The position numbers and the translations under genes were made by a program. Below the pieces are notes generated by a model. That model was given only the letters and a program-made list of their open reading frames with translations, had not been told where the DNA came from and made no database searches. From Candidatus Omnitrophota bacterium (GTDB lineage: Bacteria > Omnitrophota > Gorgyraeia > Gygaellales > Profunditerraquicolaceae), in contig JAKPTF010000045.1 of assembly GCA_029571225.1 (NCBI GenBank), positions 1 through 50,812 of the forward strand: a DNA stretch of 50,812 nucleotides, in the 5' to 3' direction. Shown here piece by piece: positions 38,817 to 47,523 of the stretch. Within the stretch, counting starts at the first letter, position 1. Each line of letters starts with the position of its first letter.

Positions 38817-40643
38817 TTATCGTGTCCGTTGTTTGATGCCTTTAAGCGGAAGTTTCATTTCTTCCTCCGGAATAAACACTTCGTGAGGCAACGTCTTTGC
38901 GACATCCATCGTAAGAGAATGCTCGTAATCACGCAACCCCTTGAAACCCATCTGTCCCGGATTCTTGACGCCAGAGCTGGATACAAGCACTTCGCCGGAA
39001 ATAAGCCGCGGGGTGAGAATGATCAAAAGCTCGCTGTTCTCCTTTGAATCAGACTTCTGGCTGAAAAGCCTGCCCAGGATAGGGATACTGCCTAAAAACG
39101 GAACCTGGCTCGATGAAGTCACCTTGGTCTCCTTGCGGAGGCCCCCGATGATGACGGTTGAGCCGTCCTTGACAAGAACCGTCGTTTCCGCAAGGGACGA
39201 ATCGATGATCGGGATCTGGTTGTTCGTTGGCGTAATCAGGGTATCTATGACCTCGCTGATCTCGGCCTTGACCTTTAAATTGATAAAACCGTCGTCGTTG
39301 ATGACCGGTACGACCGACAAAAGCACGCCGATATCTACAAACGTAACCTGTTCGGCAACGGTATTGGTCGTCTGGCCTGTCGTCGTGGTCGAGGTGACAT
39401 ATGCCTCTTTGGACCCGACGTGGATCTTTGCCTCCTGGTTGTTCACGACTGCCAGTTTCGGGTTCGAGATGATGTTTGTCTTTCCGATTGTGGCGAGATA
39501 TTTGATAATAACATCGAAATCCTGCGCGCCGACGACGCCCAGGTGCATCTCCTGGGTGCCGATGCTCTTCCTTCCGGCGGAATACGACGTCGTCGTGCCG
39601 GTAAACGGGATGGACCCGACATCGCCTTTGACATCGTCCAACACCATATTGCGCGTGCGGAACGTGTCGGTCGTGGCCTGGACGGCAGCGAACGGCGACG
39701 TACCCAGATATGACAGACCCTTGTTGATGAGGCCGAGGTTAAGGATCCCTTCCCACTGAACGCCCGAATCAATGCCGTTGGAAATCTTTACTTTGACGAT
39801 GCTGACGTCGATAATGACTTCCTTGGTCTTCTGGTCCAGATTCCTTATGAGCCGCTCGATCTGGTCCATCCGGTCAGGCAGGGTCTGGACGATGAGTTGA
39901 TTGCCCCGCTCATCAGCCTTGATAAGCCCGACCTTTTTTGAGTCAAGCTGGTTCTTAAGCGCTTCCTCCACCTCTTTGGCTTTGCCGTAATTCAGTTTGA
40001 AAACCTTGATCGTGTTCTGTTCCTCGAAATTGGCCAGCGCCTTCTCCATCAGCTCCAGGCGCTCCGGCGAATCCATTGCCAGGACATTGCCCGTCTCGGG
40101 ATCTACCATGACGCGGCCGACCTCGCTCTTGATCATATCGAGCATGCTGAACGCCTGTTCGGGGATGGCATACTTGAGATAAAAAACCTTCACCTTTCGG
40201 ACATCGGAGAAGCTCTTGCCGTACAGAACGCGGTATTCCTCCTGCGTCATTACGTTATAAATATCTCCGCGCTGGTCGTAGGCGAGATTATTGCTGCGGA
40301 TCATGACGTCGAACACATCCTGGATCACGGCGTTGTTGACCAGAAGCGTCACCCTGCCGGAGACCGCCTTGGTTGTAATGATATTCAGGTTGGCCTTGGT
40401 TGCGAGGAATTTCAACGCATCGACTATATCGATATTGCGCAGGTCAAGGGAAATCTTTCCCTGCATGCCCGCGCCCGCAATGGACAGCGCAGGGTCCTGC
40501 TGGCCCGCAGGCAATAGCGGCACCTGCGCAAGCTGCGTCGGCTTCTCGTCCTGGGTCGCCTGTCCGGCGAACACTCCGGGCACGTTCAGCAAGGCCGCCG
40601 CCAGAATAGCACACCAGAATGACCGTTTTGCACAAGCCGTCAT
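38817..40643 (-). CDS. Secretin (GspD/PilQ-like) copy 1
   Basis: ISLDLRNIDIVDALKFLATKANLNII; VNNQEAKIHVGSKEAYVTS; DGSTVIIGGLRKET; SELLIILTPRLIS. Confidence 0.9.
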   Translation of the reverse strand: MTACAKRSFWCAILAAALLNVPGVFAGQATQDEKPTQLAQVPLLPAGQQDPALSIAGAGMQGKISLDLRNIDIVDALKFLATKANLNIITTKAVSGRVTLLVNNAVIQDVFDVMIRSNNLAYDQRGDIYNVMTQEEYRVLYGKSFSDVRKVKVFYLKYAIPEQAFSMLDMIKSEVGRVMVDPETGNVLAMDSPERLELMEKALANFEEQNTIKVFKLNYGKAKEVEEALKNQLDSKKVGLIKADERGNQLIVQTLPDRMDQIERLIRNLDQKTKEVIIDVSIVKVKISNGIDSGVQWEGILNLGLINKGLSYLGTSPFAAVQATTDTFRTRNMVLDDVKGDVGSIPFTGTTTSYSAGRKSIGTQEMHLGVVGAQDFDVIIKYLATIGKTNIISNPKLAVVNNQEAKIHVGSKEAYVTSTTTTGQTTNTVAEQVTFVDIGVLLSVVPVINDDGFINLKVKAEISEVIDTLITPTNNQIPIIDSSLAETTVLVKDGSTVIIGGLRKETKVTSSSQVPFLGSIPILGRLFSQKSDSKENSELLIILTPRLISGEVLVSSSGVKNPGQMGFKGLRDYEHSLTMDVAKTLPHEVFIPEEEMKLPLKGIKQRTR

Positions 40644-41263
40644 TTCAGTTCAAAAAGCTCCTTGTTATATTTCAGGACCACCTTATCCTTGGTGATGAGG
40701 TCCACGCGCAGGTCTCCCACCATAGAACCCATTTTGACAAAATACGTTTTCTGCAGTTTGGTGTCTTCGATCATGGCATCGGGATTGTCCGACATGGAAA
40801 TACCCACCAGCTTCAGCGACGCGGTCATATCAGCCATCTTAGCCGAGAACACTGGCTCCCGCGCTAATTCATCGGGCTTGGCCTGGCGATTGAATATATC
40901 CCTGCCCGAAAGCTTCCCTATATAATACGCCACGCCTTTCATAACAGCGATCTCTTTGAATCCCGGGTCACTTTTCGCCGCCTGGCTGGCCGTAAATTCT
41001 GTGGCTGAAAGGGCCTTCAGTTCTTTCCATGAGCGGGAGGCGCCATACGCGTATAAGACAATCATAATCCCGATGACCGCTATCAATCCGCGGTTGACAA
41101 CACCGATATCGAACTGTCCGGACCCAGCCTTGAATGCAGCCAGAACCTTCTCCTTTAAAGCGCCCAGCCCCTGGATACCCGCCGGCTTTGCAGCCGGTGC
41201 TGCCACGGGCTGACCTGACTGCTGGACCTGCGCCGTTGCAGTGGTCGGTTTTATGTCTGCCAT
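40640..41263 (-). CDS. GspC/PilP-like inner-membrane protein
   Basis: One TM then periplasmic domain LKLVGISMSDNPDAMIEDTKLQKTYFVKMGSMVGDLRVDLITKDKVVLKYNKELFEL, resembling HR/PilP region; next to secretin. Confidence 0.55.
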   Translation of the reverse strand: MADIKPTTATAQVQQSGQPVAAPAAKPAGIQGLGALKEKVLAAFKAGSGQFDIGVVNRGLIAVIGIMIVLYAYGASRSWKELKALSATEFTASQAAKSDPGFKEIAVMKGVAYYIGKLSGRDIFNRQAKPDELAREPVFSAKMADMTASLKLVGISMSDNPDAMIEDTKLQKTYFVKMGSMVGDLRVDLITKDKVVLKYNKELFELK

Positions 41264-41269
41264 GGTCTC

Positions 41270-42385
41270 CTATTTCGCATCTTTGACGTCGCCTCGGGGG
41301 TATTTGACGATCCCCGCATCCGATTTGAGCTTCTTCTGCCATTCTTTCAACTGCTCGTATTTCTTGTTCGACTCGACCTGTTTCATATAGGAATCCTTGT
41401 ATTTCGGGAAATCCGATTCGACAGCCGGCCGCCGTTTGAGGATGCGGATAACCCCGTACCCTTTCCAGACAGGGATGGGCGGATAGATGGTATTATCCTC
41501 CATGGCGATCATTTTATAGAGATCGTCTTTGGGGATCTTCCACATAAAGATCAGGAATTCGAACGAAACAAAGCCCGGATGCTTGTAATATTTCGGGTCT
41601 TTTGCATTCTGCTCGTCCCATAACTTGTAATCCTGCATGGTCTTGTAATAATTCTCGGCGTCTTCCTTTTCGTCGAACTGCGCGATCTCAAGCTCTATCG
41701 TATTATGTTCATTGATGAATTCGGCTTTTGCCTCATCTTCGGTCACCGTGGCGGTAAAGCTCTCCAGCATATTCTTGCGCAGTCCCTCAAGCTGCAGCAG
41801 ATGCCTCAAGAAGTTCTCGAACGTCTCAACCGTGACATTGATCTTCTCCTTCACCCATTTTGCATACGCCTCTCTATCCTGCTGCCAGTCGAACGTCACC
41901 TTTTCGGCATCAAGGACCTTTTTGACTTCGGCTTTCAGGTCCTCTTCCTTGGTCTCGATGTTTCTGCGGAACGCCTCATACGAAAGGACGAGCTGTTCCC
42001 ATACCGCGTCGTCCAATTCTTCCGGCGTCGTAGGCCGCGATCCCCAGCGCGTGCCGAAAATACTAATCGCACCTTGAACGAAATAATAATTTGACAGAGG
42101 CACCCGCACGCCCCACGAAGAGAATTCTCCGGCAAAATCCCCGGCTTCCTCAGCGGCCGGCGAGGAAACAAGCTTATCGGCCTTCGCAGAGGGACGCGCA
42201 ACTGTTGAAGACTCGGCGGGGACCTCTCCAACCGCCGCACGCGCATCGACGCCTTGTCCAACGGGCTTGATAGCCGCAGAAGAACCTTCCTTCCTGTCGG
42301 CCTGTCCGCACCCGCTCAATCCCGCCGCCGCAAAAATCACTGCAACCAGAGCACCTGAGATAAAAAATCCTTTTTTCATGGTCAT
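41270..42385 (-). CDS. SurA/PrsA-like lipoprotein
   Basis: Lipobox LSGC; SurA_N-like ELDDAVWEQLVLSYEAFRRNI...VTEDEAKAEF; no clear PPIase domain seen. Confidence 0.6.
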   Translation of the reverse strand: MTMKKGFFISGALVAVIFAAAGLSGCGQADRKEGSSAAIKPVGQGVDARAAVGEVPAESSTVARPSAKADKLVSSPAAEEAGDFAGEFSSWGVRVPLSNYYFVQGAISIFGTRWGSRPTTPEELDDAVWEQLVLSYEAFRRNIETKEEDLKAEVKKVLDAEKVTFDWQQDREAYAKWVKEKINVTVETFENFLRHLLQLEGLRKNMLESFTATVTEDEAKAEFINEHNTIELEIAQFDEKEDAENYYKTMQDYKLWDEQNAKDPKYYKHPGFVSFEFLIFMWKIPKDDLYKMIAMEDNTIYPPIPVWKGYGVIRILKRRPAVESDFPKYKDSYMKQVESNKKYEQLKEWQKKLKSDAGIVKYPRGDVKDAK

Positions 42386-42645
42386 ATCCCCAGCAGTTTT
42401 CTGCGGATCAACCGCAGAGAGTATCCCTCCCGGGACAATTTTGTAATTTTATTCAAGCGCTGTCGCACTTCCACCCCGTCATAGTACCTCACATTTCCTT
42501 TCTTGCATACCATGGGCAAGAGGCCAAAATCGGTATAATAATTGATGGTCTGATAGGTAAGATGGTACCGGGCGATAATGTCCTTTGCCGATATCAGCTT
42601 TCGCGCTCCGTCGCCGTTTGTCTTTTCCATAACATCTTTTCCCAT
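42382..42645 (-). CDS. MerR/excisionase-like HTH protein
   Basis: LISAKDIIARYHLTYQTINYYTDFGLLPMVCKKGNVRYYDGVEVRQRL; the ORF (to 42729) overlaps a promoter, so a downstream Met is preferred. Confidence 0.75.
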   Translation of the reverse strand: MGKDVMEKTNGDGARKLISAKDIIARYHLTYQTINYYTDFGLLPMVCKKGNVRYYDGVEVRQRLNKITKLSREGYSLRLIRRKLLGI

Positions 42646-42669
42646 AAATTCCAGATGTTTATTATGTAC

Positions 42670-42688
42670 AGTAGTTATTGTAACTACT
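42670..42688. promoter_or_regulatory. Perfect palindrome AGTAGTTA-TTG-TAACTACT, candidate operator
   Basis: 8-bp perfect arms, 3-bp spacer, just downstream of -10 element. Confidence 0.6.
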
Positions 42689-42698
42689 ATAAGTCCAG

Positions 42699-42726
42699 AA
42701 TATATCATAATTTTCATATTTGTCAA
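42699..42726 (-). promoter_or_regulatory. Promoter TTGACA-16 bp-TATATT for HTH-secretin operon
   Basis: -35 at 42721-42726 (consensus), -10 at 42699-42704. Confidence 0.65.
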
Positions 42727-42734
42727 CAAAAAAA

Positions 42735-42777
42735 AACTAACAGGGCCGGTTCTCGAAAAGAACCGACCCTGTTAGTT
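42735..42777 (-). terminator. Strong intrinsic terminator of the cytochrome/HK/RR operon
   Basis: 19-bp arms (one G-U) AACTAACAGGGTCGGTTCT/AGAACCGGCCCTGTTAGTT followed on minus strand by T-run. Confidence 0.85.
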
Positions 42778-42798
42778 GAAAACCGGCCCTGTTATTTT

Positions 42799-43194
42799 CT
42801 ACTTCTTTAATTGGCGGTGGGTATGAAGCGCCGCCTCAAGGAGGGCAAGCCCTTCCTGAAAATCTTTTCCTTTATAGAAAACGCCTGATATGCCGGCCTT
42901 CATGGCCTCCTTTGCCCTTTTGTCCTCCACGTACGCGCTGATGACTATCACCGGCACATCCTTGTTAAATTCCCTGATCTTCATAAGCGCTTCGGTGCCG
43001 TCCATAACGGGCATATTGAGGTCCAGGAAGATGATATCAGGTTTCTCTTCCCTGACCAGCCGCACCGCGTCTTCGCCGTTCGACGCCTCGACTACGGCAT
43101 AACCCTTTGACTGCATCCAGAAAGACATCAGTTGCCTGAAATCAGTTTCGTCATCGACAAGCAGCGCCTTTATCTTTTTCTCGAGTTCCGCCAT
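42799..43194 (-). CDS. Single-domain response regulator (REC)
   Basis: KALLVDDETDFRQLM...DIIFLDLNMPVMDG...VIVISAY; start at internal Met. Confidence 0.9.
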   Translation of the reverse strand: MAELEKKIKALLVDDETDFRQLMSFWMQSKGYAVVEASNGEDAVRLVREEKPDIIFLDLNMPVMDGTEALMKIREFNKDVPVIVISAYVEDKRAKEAMKAGISGVFYKGKDFQEGLALLEAALHTHRQLKK

Positions 43195-43196
43195 GA

Positions 43197-45236
43197 TTAA
43201 CCTCCCTGTTGCCCGTCCGCGGCAGGCGCCACTAACGGCAGCGTGAAAATAAAAGTTGCCCCGCGGCCCTGTTCGCTTTCTGCCCACACCCTGCCGCCGT
43301 GAAGCTCCACCAATTCCTTGACGATGGTTAATCCGATGCCTGTCCCGGCGATGTCGCTAGAAGGACGCTCCCTCGTCTGGTAGAATCTCTCAAATATCTT
43401 CTGGATGTCCTCCGGCGGGATACCGGGCCCTGTATCGGCCACGCGCACCGCAATCATGCCCGCGGAATCAGGCTGATCGCACGACACCGTTATAACGCCC
43501 TGCGGCGGCGTATACTTGATGGCATTGCCGATCAGATTAATCAACACCTGCATAATCCTGTTCTGATCCACACTGATCAGCGGCAGGCCTGAAGCGACTT
43601 TTTTCTCTATAACAATGGCCTTGGTCTTTGCCCAGGCATCAAGGCCGGCGACTGCCTCGTCTATAATCTGTCCGAGGCCGACAAGCTCCCGTTTGATCTG
43701 CATCTTGCGGGCCTCAAGCTTCGAAAGGTCGAGCAAATCGTTGATCAGGGTAGACAGGCGCTTCAGGTTCCTGTCGGCGATGGACAGGAACTGTTTCTGC
43801 GTATCGGACACCTGGCCAGCGCTCTGGTCCAGGATCATAGAGATTGACTTCTCGATAGCCACCAGGGGCGTGCGTAATTCATGCGAAACGCTGGCGACAA
43901 AACCGGCCTTGAGCTTCTCAACCTCTTTCTGTCGGGTAATATCATTGAGCGTCGTGACCATACCGACCGTATTGCCGTTTGGGTCCTCGACCACAGCCGA
44001 GCTTGTGCGCAGGACCCTCTTGGTTGACTCATTCCCGCTCACCAGCTCGATATCCTTCTCGAAGACCTCATCCGTGCCCGCGGGTATCTTCCTGGTCACC
44101 GTCAACAGATGCTCATCGGTCACCACATCCTTCAGGTATTTGCCCACGTCATTCCTGGTTATCCCCAGGAGAGACTCGGCAGTCTGGTTCACGAGCACGA
44201 TTTTGCCTTCGGCATCGACCACGACCATGCCCTCTGCCATGTTGTGCACGATATTGTCAATGCGCTGCTTTTCGTCATGAATGCGCTTGTTCTGTTTCTC
44301 GGCCAGTACAAGCTTATTCGATACCTGGGCTATCTGGCTTTCGAGCTCTGCAAGCTTTGACTTGAGAGCCCTGTTTTCCTCAGCCAGCTTGAGCGCATCC
44401 GAATCAATCTGGCCGCGCTGGCGCACCGCCGGACCTTTGGCGATCTCCTCAGTGATACGGTTCAGGAGCTGCTCAACGTCCGCTGCAGGGCACCCCAGGT
44501 CGAGCAAAGCAGTCTTTAAACGCCCTGCGGCATCGTTTTCCGGGCCTGACCGCATGATGAATTTCTTAAGAATGTTCTTTGAGGCAACGCCGACTTTGCC
44601 TTTCTCCTTCAATTCAGAGCCGACAGCCTTAAAAATGCCAGCTTCGATGGCGGCGATTTCTGCCTGGTCGCTGATCTTGTTTGCGAAATACTCCTTTAAT
44701 TTCGTCTTTTGCTCATCTTTCGCGGCCGTTTGGGCTCCTCCAAGTCCAGAACCGCCTGCCCCTCCCACAACAGCGCCTTCCATGCCTTTTTCCACCTTGA
44801 TATACGAGAACTGTTTGGCCTGTATGTGCGTGATACCGCGCGAAGCGAATAGTTCATTGAGATCCGGGGTCTTCTTGATCTGCGCCGCGTCGAGCACCGC
44901 GATCTTGATGAATTCCGCCACCTCCGCAGCCTTGATCTGGGGCGTGAATATGAGCCCTTCGATACCAAGCTTGTTAAAAATGGGGATAAAACCCTGCAGG
45001 TCTCCCGCTGATTTATCCGTCATGGCTTCGTTATTGACCATGATATTGTTGTCCGGAGAAACGCTGACCACGACTTCAGGATAATCCGCGAACAGCGTGT
45101 TCAGAAAATCCAGGACAGCACGTATCGAATTGACGACCGTGGGATGATTTGCGGGATAGATAGCGATCTGCCTGATCGAAATGACCAGGTTGAGGATGAA
45201 TTTTGCCCGGACTGTTGTCTGGTTGTTATCGGTCAT
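43197..45236 (-). CDS. PAS-containing sensor histidine kinase
   Basis: VASVSHELRTPLVAIEKS; NLIGNAIKYTP; VADTGPGIPPED; GTGIGLTIVKELV. Confidence 0.9.
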   Translation of the reverse strand: MTDNNQTTVRAKFILNLVISIRQIAIYPANHPTVVNSIRAVLDFLNTLFADYPEVVVSVSPDNNIMVNNEAMTDKSAGDLQGFIPIFNKLGIEGLIFTPQIKAAEVAEFIKIAVLDAAQIKKTPDLNELFASRGITHIQAKQFSYIKVEKGMEGAVVGGAGGSGLGGAQTAAKDEQKTKLKEYFANKISDQAEIAAIEAGIFKAVGSELKEKGKVGVASKNILKKFIMRSGPENDAAGRLKTALLDLGCPAADVEQLLNRITEEIAKGPAVRQRGQIDSDALKLAEENRALKSKLAELESQIAQVSNKLVLAEKQNKRIHDEKQRIDNIVHNMAEGMVVVDAEGKIVLVNQTAESLLGITRNDVGKYLKDVVTDEHLLTVTRKIPAGTDEVFEKDIELVSGNESTKRVLRTSSAVVEDPNGNTVGMVTTLNDITRQKEVEKLKAGFVASVSHELRTPLVAIEKSISMILDQSAGQVSDTQKQFLSIADRNLKRLSTLINDLLDLSKLEARKMQIKRELVGLGQIIDEAVAGLDAWAKTKAIVIEKKVASGLPLISVDQNRIMQVLINLIGNAIKYTPPQGVITVSCDQPDSAGMIAVRVADTGPGIPPEDIQKIFERFYQTRERPSSDIAGTGIGLTIVKELVELHGGRVWAESEQGRGATFIFTLPLVAPAADGQQGG

Positions 45237-45240
45237 AGGA

Positions 45241-45298
45241 AAAGGGCGGACTGATTTTTTAACGGTGATTCCCGGTTCAAAACCATGATCCGCCCTTT
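45241..45298. repeat. Inverted repeat AAAGGGCGGA...TCCGCCCTTT between cytochrome and kinase genes
   Basis: 10-bp perfect arms at 45241-45250 and 45289-45298. Confidence 0.7.
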
Positions 45299-45311
45299 AC
45301 GTAAACGCAAG

Positions 45312-45653
45312 CTATTTCTTATGGCAGTCCATACAGCCTGTCGGGCCCTGTTCCTTGGCCTTATGGCAGTCGATGCAATTCTTGTGATATGCGGCTTTCG
45401 CATCGAGGGTGGCGTCGGCGGTATGGCACGAATTACATTTTTGAACGGGCGATTCTGCCATGTGATGGCATTCCTTGCATCCTACAGATGCCGTATGCCC
45501 TGAATGGGACCACGTTACCTTGCCGAAAGATCCGCCTTCGTGCGTGACGCTTTCCGGCCGAGTCTGTTCCTGGGCGGATATATGATTGCCGATATAGAAA
45601 AATACAAGAGCAAGACCCATGAACACACTCGCGACAACAATATACTTCTTCAT
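45312..45653 (-). CDS. Tetraheme class III-type cytochrome c
   Basis: Four CxxCH: CKECH, CNSCH, CIDCH, CMDCH; signal anchor; AAGGAGGTGA Shine-Dalgarno. Confidence 0.85.
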   Translation of the reverse strand: MKKYIVVASVFMGLALVFFYIGNHISAQEQTRPESVTHEGGSFGKVTWSHSGHTASVGCKECHHMAESPVQKCNSCHTADATLDAKAAYHKNCIDCHKAKEQGPTGCMDCHKK

Positions 45654-45677
45654 CGTGTCACCTCCTTATATAGTGTG

Positions 45678-45706
45678 ATTGTATTCTTTTTGGCTTTAAA
45701 AGTCAA
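45678..45706 (-). promoter_or_regulatory. Promoter TTGACT-17 bp-TACAAT upstream of cytochrome
   Basis: -35 at 45701-45706, -10 at 45678-45683, 17-bp spacer. Confidence 0.7.
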
Positions 45707-45728
45707 TAAAAAAAACTGCACGGGCTCT

Positions 45729-46037
45729 TCAGGCCATCCTCATCCTGACGGCCAGGTCGAACATCGTTCTGACCACAAACGACTGGACAAATATCAACAG
45801 CAGCACCGCGATGATGGGGCTGATGTCAATGGCCCATTTCAGCGAGAAGGGCAGGATCCTGCGCACGGGGACCAGGAGAGGGTCGGTCGATTTCTGCAGG
45901 AACTGCACGATCGGATTCTGCGGATCGGCGTTCACCCAGCTGATCACAGCCCTGAACACGATCAGGAGGATGAAGATGTTGATGCCGATGTCGAGTATCC
46001 TTCCCAGGGCTTCCAGGAAATTCGCTATGATGAACAT
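45729..46037 (-). CDS. YggT family membrane protein
   Basis: Two-TM YggT pattern, WVNADPQNPIVQFLQKSTDPLLVPVRRILP. Confidence 0.85.
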   Translation of the reverse strand: MFIIANFLEALGRILDIGINIFILLIVFRAVISWVNADPQNPIVQFLQKSTDPLLVPVRRILPFSLKWAIDISPIIAVLLLIFVQSFVVRTMFDLAVRMRMA

Positions 46038-46039
46038 AT

Positions 46040-46975
46040 TCAGCCCCCTTTCATTTTATAGGTGTGGTATGCGTACGCGGCCAGGCGCGCGATGAATTCC
46101 TTGGAAACGCGGAAATCACACCTGCTCTTAGTAAGGACGCATATAAGGAAATCGCCGTTCTCGGTGAAGACGATGCCCGCGTCGTGACAGACCGACCGCT
46201 CCAGACCCGTCTTATGCGCCACTACGACATCCCTGGGAAGCATGCGCGGTATGCGGTCTTTTACCTTCTGTCGTTTCAAGAGGGCCAGGCACTGGCGCGA
46301 TACCTGTGTATTGATAAACGTGCCCTTATACATCTTCTCCAGCAGCAGCGAAATGTCCCGCGAGGTGGTATAGTTCTCGATGCCGTTGCGCCGTTTGCGA
46401 AAATCCATCATATCGCGTGAGAGGTTGGTGTTGTGCAGGCCGATACTGGCGAAATACGAATTAAGATACTTCCTGCCCAGAAGCTGGATCAAGAGGTTAG
46501 CCGCAGTATTGTCGCTGCGCGTGATCATCAGCGCCGTCAGGGTCCGCACCGAATATTGAGAGCCGGCAGGCTGGCCCTTGAGTATGCCTGACCCCTGAAC
46601 CTGGTCAACCCCCCTCATGGTTACCATCTGGTCCATTGAAATCCTGCCCTCATGGGCCGCCTGGAACACCGCTGCCATGATGGGGATCTTGACGATGCTC
46701 GCTGAAGGAAAGAGCCGTTCGCATTGATATGCGTACTCCCATCCGGTTTCAAGGTCTTTGATGACAATGCCTGCCTTTCCCCGGTAATGGGACGTTTCCC
46801 TGTCAACATACTGCTTTAACTGGCGCCAGGCAGCCTTCTTCTGCTGAAGGGCGCTCCGCTCTTTCCTGCGCGTTTCATGATAGCCCGCATACGCCTGGAA
46901 CGAAAAGTATCCTGTGCCGCTAAGGATAACGGCGGACAAAAGCAACAAGCTGATCTTTTTGGCCATCTGTTTCAT
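46040..46975 (-). CDS. Class A beta-lactamase-fold serine hydrolase
   Basis: SIVKIP (SxxK), RSDNTAAN (SDN), VVAHKTGLE (KTG). Confidence 0.8.
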   Translation of the reverse strand: MKQMAKKISLLLLSAVILSGTGYFSFQAYAGYHETRRKERSALQQKKAAWRQLKQYVDRETSHYRGKAGIVIKDLETGWEYAYQCERLFPSASIVKIPIMAAVFQAAHEGRISMDQMVTMRGVDQVQGSGILKGQPAGSQYSVRTLTALMITRSDNTAANLLIQLLGRKYLNSYFASIGLHNTNLSRDMMDFRKRRNGIENYTTSRDISLLLEKMYKGTFINTQVSRQCLALLKRQKVKDRIPRMLPRDVVVAHKTGLERSVCHDAGIVFTENGDFLICVLTKSRCDFRVSKEFIARLAAYAYHTYKMKGG

Positions 46976-47523
46976 ATTCTGTTTTGAGCAAGCTCAAAAC
47001 GATAGCCGGGCAGACGGGCCGGGCATAATCTCAAGCGCGACGGCTCGGTAACGAAAAAAACAGGCGACTGCCTGCGGCCGCGCGCAGCTATCTCGAAATG
47101 CACAGTATCCCTGAGCATGGTGAAAATACTTACTGCCGGATCGTTATACTTGAGCGTTAGAGCCATGAAATCAGACTCGGTGAGGGTTCCTGTATCCGCT
47201 CTGAAACGCATGATTTCATATTTATGCAGTCCGATAATCATGTAAAGCGGACTGAACAGCCTGGCCCGGGGATGGATTAGGATGAATTCCTCGTTATCCT
47301 CATGGTAATTGAGCCTTATAGGGCCTGTCGTGCACCGCACGCAGATCAGTTTGTGCGTGCCGTGTTTCGCCGCAGACGAGTAGATCGTCCCAGCGGCGCC
47401 GCTTTGCCTGCGGCACCGCAAAACATTTGACGTAGGGACAAGCGGCCTTATAAGGCCCCGTTTTGCCAGAAAATAGAGGATTGCCGAAGTAAAAGCTCGG
47501 GGTTTAAGCGTCAGGGTCTTCAT
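46972..47523 (-). CDS. Hypothetical protein
   Basis: 183-aa ORF, 4-nt overlap with downstream gene. Confidence 0.5.
   Translation of the reverse strand: MKTLTLKPRAFTSAILYFLAKRGLIRPLVPTSNVLRCRRQSGAAGTIYSSAAKHGTHKLICVRCTTGPIRLNYHEDNEEFILIHPRARLFSPLYMIIGLHKYEIMRFRADTGTLTESDFMALTLKYNDPAVSIFTMLRDTVHFEIAARGRRQSPVFFVTEPSRLRLCPARLPGYRFELAQNRI

Noticed and set aside
46040-46975. Antibiotic resistance gene call
   Set aside because: Only the fold motifs are supported; genomic context and divergence do not support a resistance claim.
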